From an uncultured Acetatifactor sp. (GTDB lineage Bacteria > Bacillota > Clostridia > Lachnospirales > Lachnospiraceae): a stretch of 56,712 bases of DNA. Below the pieces are notes generated by a model that worked only from the letters and a program-made list of their open reading frames with translations, had not been told where the DNA came from and did no database searches. Location of the stretch: assembly GCA_910580225.1 (NCBI GenBank), contig CAJTXE010000030.1, forward strand, positions 1 through 56,712. The letters are read 5' to 3'. The position numbers were made by a program, and so were the translations under genes. How positions within the stretch are numbered: the stretch's first letter is position 1; each line of letters begins with the position of its first letter. Positions 42,189 through 49,951 of this stretch are shown one piece after another.

Positions 42189-43065
42189 TTCCGCTCCTCC
42201 ATTCCTCAAAATCCGTCAGGCTCATCTGCCCTTCCACCTGGAAATCCTCCATCCACCAGGAAAACACATCCTCCGCCGTCCGCCATCTGGTCTTTCCTCC
42301 GTCCCTGTGGATCACCTCCAGCATCCGCCCGAAAGCCTTCGTATAGGCATGCCGGTAGGTGGGGAACAGGGCGAACTCCTTCCACCGGGTCTTCCCCGCC
42401 ATGGGGCAGCCGATGCAGCCTACCCGGAAGAAGCCCATGTCATACAGCGGGTTCATGGGGAGCCGCTCGCTGCGGATGTACTCCCATACATCCCGGTCCG
42501 TCCAGTCCACGATGGGATTGCAGATCCGCTTGCCCTTCAGGGCGCAGCTCTCAAACAGCCTCCGATTGTCATCATTGTCATTGTTCAGGATGATCTTCTT
42601 TTCCGGGTTGGCAGTGAAATTTTCATACACGCCCCGGTTATTTTTTCGTTTCACGCTCTCTGCCCACCGGACCCCGGTGGTGATGAAACGGTCCCGGCAG
42701 GTGGCCTCCTTTAATACCTGGCAACAGTATCGCTGCAGCCTGGTAGGCGGAAATTTCTTCATGGGAATCAGCGTCCACATGGTGACCCGCCCGCCTTTGT
42801 ATACAGGATAGTTGACTTTACAGGGGACTCCCTGTTCCTCCAGCTTCCGAAAGGTTTCCCGCACATAATAAATAGTCTGGGGCGCATCCGCCGTGGTCAG
42901 GTTATGCTGCACCTCATAGGGGATGCCGGCTCTTTTTACGATCTCCCGGCACACGCAGCTGTCCTTGCCTCCACTGTCCGTGACTACCAGGGGACTTCCA
43001 TACAGGGTGAAGGACATCTGGGACGCCGCCTTCACCCGCTCGATTGCTTTCTGCTCTAAATCCAT
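42178..43065 (-). CDS. PAPS-reductase/DndC-like PP-loop protein
   Basis: 295 aa from ATG at 43065. The PP-loop motif SGGKDS lies at residues 31-36; later a Cys cluster (RYCCQVLKE, VGCIGCPMAG) and the NDNDDNRRLFESC region match the phosphoadenosine phosphosulfate reductase-like family common on phages and ICEs. Such enzymes could thiolate or adenylate a nucleic acid or a small molecule. Near the C-terminus it has VEGQMSLTDFEEW, a clamp-like motif. The stop overlaps the next gene's ATG by 11 bases. A start before 43139 is excluded by a terminator. Confidence 0.85.
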   Translation of the reverse strand: MDLEQKAIERVKAASQMSFTLYGSPLVVTDSGGKDSCVCREIVKRAGIPYEVQHNLTTADAPQTIYYVRETFRKLEEQGVPCKVNYPVYKGGRVTMWTLIPMKKFPPTRLQRYCCQVLKEATCRDRFITTGVRWAESVKRKNNRGVYENFTANPEKKIILNNDNDDNRRLFESCALKGKRICNPIVDWTDRDVWEYIRSERLPMNPLYDMGFFRVGCIGCPMAGKTRWKEFALFPTYRHAYTKAFGRMLEVIHRDGGKTRWRTAEDVFSWWMEDFQVEGQMSLTDFEEWRSGNED

Positions 43066-43138
43066 CCAAAAGGGAGTCAGATATCTTTTCCCTGGCCAGG
43101 AACCCCGTCTCCTTTCTTTCTGGTCTTGGTGTGCGCAC

Positions 43139-43164
43139 AAAAAAAGCGCCGGTTTCGTCAGCGC
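43139..43164 (-). terminator. Intrinsic terminator after the ArdA-like gene at 43187
   Basis: On the minus strand GCGCTG-ACGAAAC-CGGCGC (6 bp, one G-U) is followed by TTTTTTT. It ends the transcript of the upstream paralogue block, so the PAPS-like gene needs its own promoter. Confidence 0.7.
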
Positions 43165-43186
43165 CTGAAGTCCTTCTCTCTTTTTC

Positions 43187-44803
43187 CTACATCCTTATCT
43201 CAAATCCGCCCACCTCCTTTCCCAGCTCCTCTTCCGTTAAAAGGCACAGATTCTCTCCCCGCTCCGTATCCCAGAACCCCGCATAGAACCGGATATGTCC
43301 GGCTTCCAGGATACGGCTGGCAAACAGCACTCCCCAGCCATGGGCGGCGATCTCTTTCCATTCCTCCTTAAGTCCTGCCAGTTCACGGTCCGTCAGCTTC
43401 CCGGCAGTGCTTACTCTGGCCACTCCCCACAGCCGTCCGTGATGTTCCTCCACGTCCGGAACGATGGTGGATATTTTCCTGGCCAGGAGCTGGTTCCACA
43501 GTGTTTCTGCCAGCCCGCCTGTTCCGTACTCCCGCATGCTCCTGGCAATTTCTTTCCGGATCGCTGCCTGGTATGCCGGCACCTTTTCCCCATGAAGGAG
43601 GGCGGGAAAAAACGGATATCCCGCAAAGGTGGTCAGTGTCAGGGGACTGTACAGTTTCATCTCCTGCCCTTCTCCATGGTCCAGACAAATCGGTTTCTCC
43701 CGGTTGATCACCACACCGTAAAAGGTTTCTGTCACACCATCCTCAGCGATCTTCTCCTGACCATACCTGCGGTGGTCAAAACAGGAGGACAGCCCTTCCG
43801 GAATCGAAAGACCTGCCTGCTCCAGATGGTAGTGGGCATAGCTCTCCGGTTCCAGGAAAGGGAAGGGCAGAAATTCATACGCCTTATGCGCCCGAATCAC
43901 ATGGCAGCATTCTTCCATGGTTCCCGGAAGTTCCGCCTCCAACGCTGCCAGTGTCAGCTTCCAGTCGATCCCTGAACACGCTTCCAGCTCTTCGATCACC
44001 TTTGCCGCATGGTTTAGTTCCTCCAGTGTGCTGCATGGCGGCAGATGTTCAAGAATTCCATTGATGGCGGCAGATATCTCTACCCTTTCCGGTATCTCCT
44101 CCGTGAGTCCTGCCTGTCTTTTTTTCTCTGCCAGTTCCTGCTCCGGCAAAGGAAGTGTGAATCTGACATAGCGGTCTGTGAAGAATTCCCGGATCAGGGT
44201 GACTGCAAAAATACCCTGTTTCTTTTCCGGCTCTTCTGTTTTCTGCCCCTTTTCTGCTTCTGCCTCCCCATGGTTCATAGAACTTTTCCGTTTCTCTACA
44301 TATCCACCCTCTGTTAAATATCCATAGCCTCCCTGACAGTTACGCCCGATCCCTGCGTAATCGATATAAGCCTCCAACTGTTCCGGAAGCTGTGAGGTTT
44401 CTGCCTGTGTCAGATATCTCCCCAGTTCCTCAAAATTTCTGATCTCCGGATGAAGCTGGTAACAGTCCAGATGTCCCAGTGTCTCCTGGATCTGCTCCGT
44501 TGTATAAGGCGATTCCATCCGGAATGCTGCCCGGAACAGCATCTCTTCCTCCCCATTCAGGCTTTCCAGTCTTTCTGCCAGCTGGTTAAGCCGGTCCAGA
44601 TTTTTCTCCTGAAAGACCAGTTCCCCCACCAGCCGCTCTTCCAGCTCCGGGAACCTGGAATCTACTGCTCCCACAAATGGCTGCATCATTGATGGATGCT
44701 GTCTCTCCAGGCTCCTCCTGACCTGCTCTGCTTCTTCTTTTGTGGCAGGGAGCTGCATCCATATCCCATCACTCCAGTTTTCTCTCTTTACAAATATCTT
44801 CAA
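43187..44803 (-). CDS. Multi-module ArdA-like protein, TTG start
   Basis: 538 aa from TTG at 44803, six bases after GGAGGG. Two ArdA-like units (residues ~60-165, ending 'LEAYIDYAGIGRN', and ~230-330) and a C-terminal 'YSPL' module with KLYSPLTLTTFAGYPFF, EEHHGRLWGVARV and IAAHGWGVLF. Acidic overall. Ends GGFEIRM. Paralogue of 39366-41018; likely anti-restriction. Confidence 0.7.
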   Translation of the reverse strand: MKIFVKRENWSDGIWMQLPATKEEAEQVRRSLERQHPSMMQPFVGAVDSRFPELEERLVGELVFQEKNLDRLNQLAERLESLNGEEEMLFRAAFRMESPYTTEQIQETLGHLDCYQLHPEIRNFEELGRYLTQAETSQLPEQLEAYIDYAGIGRNCQGGYGYLTEGGYVEKRKSSMNHGEAEAEKGQKTEEPEKKQGIFAVTLIREFFTDRYVRFTLPLPEQELAEKKRQAGLTEEIPERVEISAAINGILEHLPPCSTLEELNHAAKVIEELEACSGIDWKLTLAALEAELPGTMEECCHVIRAHKAYEFLPFPFLEPESYAHYHLEQAGLSIPEGLSSCFDHRRYGQEKIAEDGVTETFYGVVINREKPICLDHGEGQEMKLYSPLTLTTFAGYPFFPALLHGEKVPAYQAAIRKEIARSMREYGTGGLAETLWNQLLARKISTIVPDVEEHHGRLWGVARVSTAGKLTDRELAGLKEEWKEIAAHGWGVLFASRILEAGHIRFYAGFWDTERGENLCLLTEEELGKEVGGFEIRM

Positions 44804-44814
44804 TGCTTTCCCTC

Positions 44815-45405
44815 CTACCGTATCTGGAAAACCTGAGAGGATCCCTTTTCCATTTCCGGTTCTTCCTCTTTTCGCACCACAAGTCCGGATTTTGTATAGG
44901 CGCAGTTGTAGGACGCATAGTATTCCTCTCCAATCCCCGTATAGTCCAGGTAAGGCCAGACCTCTCTGGGAAATTCCATGAAGCCGTTCTCCACCACATA
45001 GCCTCCCAGCTCCCGGCTGCAGGTCACACCGGGAATATACTCATACAGGGACAGGCTGTCCGCCGCCTGCAGCACATCCTCTATCGTGGAAATGGCACTG
45101 CAGTCCAGAATCCCGGAAAATTTTATCTGTTCTTCCCTGTCCATCCTTTCAATCTTCTCCGCCAGCCGGCTGATCTCCTGAAACCACCCGTCTGCTGGAA
45201 GGTACTGCCTCAAGTTCGGAATGGGGGACTCCACTCTGGCAATCTGGTATGGGATGCTTTCTTCCTGTTCATGGCCGCTGGTCAGAGCGAGCATTTTCTG
45301 CTCTGACCTCTCTCTGCCGGAAAGCGGAAAGGTGAGCCAGACCTGGTTGACTGGCGCTTTTGTATTTTCATACAGGATCTTTATGGTTGGTTCTCTCTCT
45401 TCCAT
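44815..45405 (-). CDS. Single-unit ArdA-like protein
   Basis: 196 aa, ribosome site AGGAGG. ArdA core: RLAEKIERMDREEQIKFSGILDC...LEEVLQAADSLSLYEYIPGV and YLDYTGIGEEYYASYNCAYTKSG, about the usual length of ArdA (165-200 aa). No extra module and no methionine-rich tail (ends VFQIR). It may be the ancestral unit from which the longer paralogues grew. Confidence 0.68.
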   Translation of the reverse strand: MEEREPTIKILYENTKAPVNQVWLTFPLSGRERSEQKMLALTSGHEQEESIPYQIARVESPIPNLRQYLPADGWFQEISRLAEKIERMDREEQIKFSGILDCSAISTIEDVLQAADSLSLYEYIPGVTCSRELGGYVVENGFMEFPREVWPYLDYTGIGEEYYASYNCAYTKSGLVVRKEEEPEMEKGSSQVFQIR

Positions 45406-45440
45406 AGCTGCCTCCTCTCTGTCCTTCTGTTATCTGTCAG

Positions 45441-46007
45441 TTATTCCATCACCATCCCGTCCATCTCCGGCTCTTCTTTTCCCGTGATGGTGACGTACTG
45501 GTCAATCACACTTAAAGCTTCATAATAATTGTGGCATTCTCCTCCTGTGATACGCTTCTCCATCTCCTTTGCTTTCTCATCCAGGCCGTTTTCCCGCAGT
45601 GTTCGAGCCGCAATCCCCATCAGATTGAAGATATTTCCAGCCTCACCGATTAAGGTACAGTTCGGTTTTTCTGAAACGTCTTCACGGATAAAGCCGCCCA
45701 GCCGGTTGTTCACATAGTCCGACATCCATGTGCCGCCAAACTGGGCGTGGCTCTGAAGCCTCCAGACAGCCAGCTTCCCCATATCCAGCTTTTCTTCCCC
45801 AAAGAAAAAGAGCAGGTTGGTTACTCCCCCGTTCTGGAAAACTACCACATCGTCAAGCCGTTTCCCTTTGGGAAGAATCCCTTCCTGCTCCAATATCTCA
45901 TTGATCCCGTCTGTCCACTCCTTCAGTTCTCCGCCACATCCCTGAAGGACCAGACCCTCACGGCCATGCATCTTGCGGAGTTCCTCTTTTTCGATCTGTC
46001 TGATCAT
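45441..46007 (-). CDS. Conserved ICE protein of unknown function
   Basis: 188 aa. Two recognisable parts: a folded N-terminal half and a C-terminal block CTLIGEAGNIFNLMGIAARTLR ... CHNYYEALSVIDQYV that I recall attached to YodL domains in other ICEs. Ends MDGMVME, a methionine-rich tail. Role unknown; position in the anti-defence region suggests polyvalent function. Confidence 0.6.
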   Translation of the reverse strand: MIRQIEKEELRKMHGREGLVLQGCGGELKEWTDGINEILEQEGILPKGKRLDDVVVFQNGGVTNLLFFFGEEKLDMGKLAVWRLQSHAQFGGTWMSDYVNNRLGGFIREDVSEKPNCTLIGEAGNIFNLMGIAARTLRENGLDEKAKEMEKRITGGECHNYYEALSVIDQYVTITGKEEPEMDGMVME

Positions 46008-46067
46008 GTTATGCTACGCTCCTTTTCTCTCTGATCTGCTCCTGTCCGTCATAATGGACGGAATTTT

Positions 46068-46175
46068 TCAATCGTTCTGGCATTCACTGACTCTGTACAC
46101 CGCTACGCATGCGAGTCCGGCTATTCCGGCCAAAAGAATCCCTACTGCTGCTGTAATACCCAGTATCCATTCCAT
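46068..46175 (-). CDS. 35-aa single-pass membrane micro-protein
   Basis: From ATG at 46175 (GGGAGG upstream) the frame reads MEWILGITAAVGILLAGIAG then LACVAVYRVSECQND: one membrane helix and short polar end. Similar design to the 33-aa protein at 31580. Filling the gap between two larger genes and having a good ribosome site, it is probably real. Function unknown. Confidence 0.55.
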   Translation of the reverse strand: MEWILGITAAVGILLAGIAGLACVAVYRVSECQND

Positions 46176-46198
46176 ATTTTTCTCCCTCCCTTTTGCTC

Positions 46199-47641
46199 TC
46201 ATATCTGCCTCATATCCACCTTCATTGGTTCCATTTTATGTTCTTTCTCTTCTTCCGGAAATCTTTCCAGGATTTCCCGGATCCTCTCCACTCGATTTGG
46301 GCCTCTCCAGTTTTTATCCAGAAGGATTTCGTGAAATCTCCCGGCTTCTTCTGATCTCATCCTCTGAACCTGTTCTGCTATCTGGTTCAACGCGGGAAGA
46401 TCCATGGCGGAAAGCCTGAGATCATGGATCGGGAAGAGATCTGGTGCCTTTATCCTGATATACAGCCTCTGTTCCGGATTTGCCTGGATTCTCTTCAACT
46501 CTTCTGCCACCTGGTCGCGCTCTGCTGGAAGCGGAACCCTTACGCATCTCCGGTTACAGGAAAGTTCCAGCCAGACCGGATGCCTCTTTCCGTATTCCCT
46601 GTCCCTGCGAAAATCCGGCTTCCATCCGGTTATCATTTGTATACGGGATCTGAAATAGGGAGACTGGCATAAAAACATTTCCTTCTCTGTGAATACCTGT
46701 TCCCCCTTTGCCTGCTGCCGAACCTCCGTACAATTGGACAGAAAAAGCTGCAGGCACCCTTTGGGACTCGGAACCTCCATGGAATGTTCTCCCCATCCAT
46801 CCCATATGCCTCCATCGAAATGCTTTTTTAACACTTCAATATCTTTTTCTGTAAGCAGCCGTCCGGCTCCGGCAACAATAACACCCCAAAGTTCCCCGTT
46901 CCAAACCTCCACATCCGCACGTTCATATAAAAGGCTGTGTTCCTTATAAGGTGCCAGTTCATAGAGTCTGTCATAACCTTCCCAGTCCGACCAGCTGCTG
47001 TCCGGCTGCAGATTCCTCGCAATCATCTCAGATATCTGCTGTTGATAGGCTGCCGCTTCTGCTGCTGTCAGCTCTACCGGATCGAAGCTGGGATCGGAAG
47101 TCTGCATTACGGTTACGGGAAAATAAAATTTTGCGATCTGAAAAGAAACATGTTCCCTCTTCCAGTCCTGAAAACGCTTATATTCCATAAGATCAAACAG
47201 ATTTTCTCCTGTATACTGAGGGCAGAAACCGCTGTCCTTTTCAACCCCTGCCGCTTCCGGGCAGATGGCAAGTGCAAGATTCAGCATTTCACCTGGATGC
47301 ATCTTTGATGCTGCGGAAATCTTCTTTTGAAAGCACTCCATTTGCTGCGGTTCAAACTGTTGCAGCATATAAGCCAACAGATTCATTTCCTGAACCCATA
47401 CACCTTCCGGGAGCTTCCCCCTCAGATCTGCTGTTCCAGCCTCAGCAACCAGGCACCTGGCCGTGTACATGGGCAGAAACAGGTCGCAGTATTCAGGCTT
47501 TTTTAACCGCATCATCTCTGCATCGCTCATGGGTAGAGAAATCTGTACCCCATCTTTTTCTACTACAATCCTGTTTTTTCTCCGGATTTTCTCTTCACTG
47601 GTTCCCACGCTCTTCCATGCCCTCCCTGTTTCCATCTGCAT
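46199..47641 (-). CDS. Multi-module ArdA-like/'YSPL' protein
   Basis: About 480 aa from ATG at 47641. N-terminal ArdA-like unit (LLAYMLQQFEPQQMECFQKKI), a degenerate central 'YSPL' module (FYFPVTVMQ ... WNGELWGVIVA ... IWDGWGEHSMEV), and a second ArdA-like N-terminal half at the end. Module order differs from its paralogues, showing reshuffling. Ends MEPMKVDMRQI. Start overlaps the region just after the preceding gene's stop. Confidence 0.65.
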   Translation of the reverse strand: MQMETGRAWKSVGTSEEKIRRKNRIVVEKDGVQISLPMSDAEMMRLKKPEYCDLFLPMYTARCLVAEAGTADLRGKLPEGVWVQEMNLLAYMLQQFEPQQMECFQKKISAASKMHPGEMLNLALAICPEAAGVEKDSGFCPQYTGENLFDLMEYKRFQDWKREHVSFQIAKFYFPVTVMQTSDPSFDPVELTAAEAAAYQQQISEMIARNLQPDSSWSDWEGYDRLYELAPYKEHSLLYERADVEVWNGELWGVIVAGAGRLLTEKDIEVLKKHFDGGIWDGWGEHSMEVPSPKGCLQLFLSNCTEVRQQAKGEQVFTEKEMFLCQSPYFRSRIQMITGWKPDFRRDREYGKRHPVWLELSCNRRCVRVPLPAERDQVAEELKRIQANPEQRLYIRIKAPDLFPIHDLRLSAMDLPALNQIAEQVQRMRSEEAGRFHEILLDKNWRGPNRVERIREILERFPEEEKEHKMEPMKVDMRQI

Positions 47642-47645
47642 CTTC

Positions 47646-48224
47646 TCACAGCATCTGTATTCCTTCCGGCATGCCTTCCCTGTTTTCACGCTGCATTGTA
47701 TCCTGCATTTCTGGCATCACCCTTTTCCTTTCCATGTACTGGATCCGGATCCCGGAAAAATCGTAGCCGACCGGCTCCAATACTTTTCTTTCCATCATTG
47801 TCAGCAATGCTTCCGTATCGAATTTCGCTTCAAAGTATAAGTCTTTATCGATCTGGAGTGGTACATCCATCTCCTCCGGGACTTTTCCAAGTATGATCCG
47901 CTGTCTTCCGAACACCTTGCCCCTTAGCTGCATGAGCCTTTCATGCATATCCGGCTGCTCGTTGCAATGTTTCAGGATAGTCTGGACTACCTTCTTCCAT
48001 GTAGGTGTCAGCACAACCTCACCGGATGCAAATGTCAGGGCAACAGGATACTTTCCTTTCAATGCAGCTGGAGAACTCCATGCCAATGTACGTTCCCTGA
48101 CTTCAATCTTTGGAGAGCTTCCCTGCTCTTCCTCCTGATACCTCTGGATCAGATCATCACATCTCTGGTTCACTTCCTGTAACAGTTCCTCTCTTGCTTT
48201 TTCTACCATTGCTATATAGTCCAT
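47646..48224 (-). CDS. Conserved ICE protein of unknown function, first gene of the element operon
   Basis: 192 aa. MDYIAMVEKAREELLQEVN opening helix, then WSSPAALKGKYPVALTFASGE and KVVQTILKHCN..., and DLYFEAKFDTEALLTMMERKVLEP. Known to me from other ICEs without a function. Ribosome site GGGGAGG before ATG at 48224. It is the first minus-strand gene inside the right end and probably heads the establishment region. Ends GMPEGIQML. Confidence 0.6.
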   Translation of the reverse strand: MDYIAMVEKAREELLQEVNQRCDDLIQRYQEEEQGSSPKIEVRERTLAWSSPAALKGKYPVALTFASGEVVLTPTWKKVVQTILKHCNEQPDMHERLMQLRGKVFGRQRIILGKVPEEMDVPLQIDKDLYFEAKFDTEALLTMMERKVLEPVGYDFSGIRIQYMERKRVMPEMQDTMQRENREGMPEGIQML

Positions 48225-48364
48225 CAATGCCTCCCCTTTATTGAAATAAAAAAAGAATTAGAATTTCGCCTCATCTCAAGGCGCTTCTTCCAATCCTCTT
48301 TCTTATCAACACCATACATATTTTTCTTTCTGTTTGTATATGCAGTTCTTATTTCCTGCTATTT

Positions 48365-49951
48365 TTAAACGTTATACACACAATACAAATTTAAAACTAT
48401 ACTGTATATTACGTCCATAATGATAATGTCATTGTTCTCATAAAAAACCCTGGCCAATGCCATTCTCTGCAGCAGCCCACCCGAAAAAAGGACTCCGTCC
48501 TCATGGAATTCCCTTGTCAGCTGTACGTCCAAATCGGTTATCTTATCAGACAGCCCCGCCTTATTCAGCGCTTCTCTGATTCGTTCTTCGTTTGCTTCGT
48601 TCCCCGCACAGATGTTATTCCTTATTGTGGTTGCATATACGTTAAAATCCTGAAAAACCGTACTGAACTGTCCTCTGTATGCAGAAATGTCAAAGTCTTT
48701 TATATTCCTGTCATTCTGAACAATCACTCCGGATGTGGGATCATAGAACCGCAGCAGCAGTTTGATCAAGGTTGATTTTCCGGAACCGTTCCTGCCCACC
48801 ACCGCAATCTTATCCCCCTTTCGAATACGCAGATCAACTTCCCACAATCCTGACGTCCCGTCAGGGTAACAGAAAGAAACCTTCCGAAATGAGATATCCT
48901 GCATTTCGCCGTTCAGCTCACTGCCCGCCGACTTTTCTATATCGCATTTGATTTTATCTATATTTCGGATTCTTTCTGCCAATCTGCCGTTTTTCAGAAA
49001 CTCCGAGATGGCTTCCGTCAAACCATCCAGTTTTAACTGAATTTGTGCACTGGCATTGATTGCGATCACAAAGGCCGAAACAGACAGATTCTCAAATACC
49101 AAAACGGCAACGCACAGACAAAGGGGTATCAAAAAGTCAATGCAAAACGCGTTGCAGAACATCTTTTGAAACAAAGATAACCTGGCGATTTCCTTTCCGT
49201 CAGATTCCGCAACTGCCTGTTTTTCTTTGATGACCCCATCATACTCCGCCAGAAACACCTCATGGATACGGCTTAACCTGGTGTCCTTTGCATAGTCCGG
49301 CAGGTACAGTAATCGATATAAAAGGGAAAGCTTTTTGTCCTTTCTCTTAATGGCTTCATCATACCGAACCACTTTCTCTGCATTCCTGTTTGTCAACAGG
49401 ATTCCAACCAAAAAAGACAGGGCACATATCCCGAACACAAACCAACTGGTGAAAACAGTCCCCGAAATAATCACCGCTGCAGCAACCAGACATTCCATTC
49501 CCCCAAACAGATTATCCACTACAGACAGCGGCCGCAGGGTAATTTCCTCATTCGCCAATGCAATCGTGGTATAGGTATCGGTGACGTCATAATTTGCCAT
49601 ATCCGCGCCCCGCAGTTTCTCAAAAAAATCCTGCTGCAGACGGCAGTTTATCCTCTCCCCATGAAGCGGTTTGAACAGATGATTGTAGTAAGCCTCTGCC
49701 GCAAATGCAGCCGCCAAAAGCAACGCACTGATGGCCAAAAAGCAAAGGATATATCCTCCTTCCTTCTTATTTTCAACAAAATACAATACCGTTCCAAGTA
49801 AATAAACATATAAAAACGAGGTGCGCAAACCGGAGAGTACACGAAGCAAAAATGTGACAAACACATATTCTGCATCTGTCCGATACACCATTTTCATGAC
49901 ATAAAAATTATTCTTTATCATCCTTACCATCTTTGACTCATCTTTTTTCAT
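48365..49951 (-). pseudogene. ABC exporter half, 3' end replaced by the element
   Basis: 528 aa reading. Six membrane helices, then an ATPase with Walker A GRNGSGKST and signature FSGGLLQRMALAR. At Walker B (NDIIIMD) the expected EPTSALD is replaced by VIYSIVLNLYCVYNV and a stop coming from the element (host part 48413-49951). The last ~70 residues including the switch His are missing, so this half-transporter is probably inactive. It overlaps its partner by ATGA, forming a heterodimeric exporter. The missing end should lie beyond the other end of the element. Confidence 0.85.
48398..48415. other. Right junction of the element with the host ABC gene
   Basis: Host coding (IIIMD, Walker B) ends at about 48413; element sequence begins there with an AT-rich tract containing the odd palindrome TATACTGTATA (48398-48408). 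The junction is deduced from the abrupt loss of the ABC ATPase reading frame. The exact crossover base cannot be fixed without the empty site. Confidence 0.7.

Noticed and set aside
43066..43140. Longer start for the PAPS-like protein at TTG 43140
   Set aside because: It would lie in the T-run of the terminator at 43139-43164 and so not be on the same transcript.
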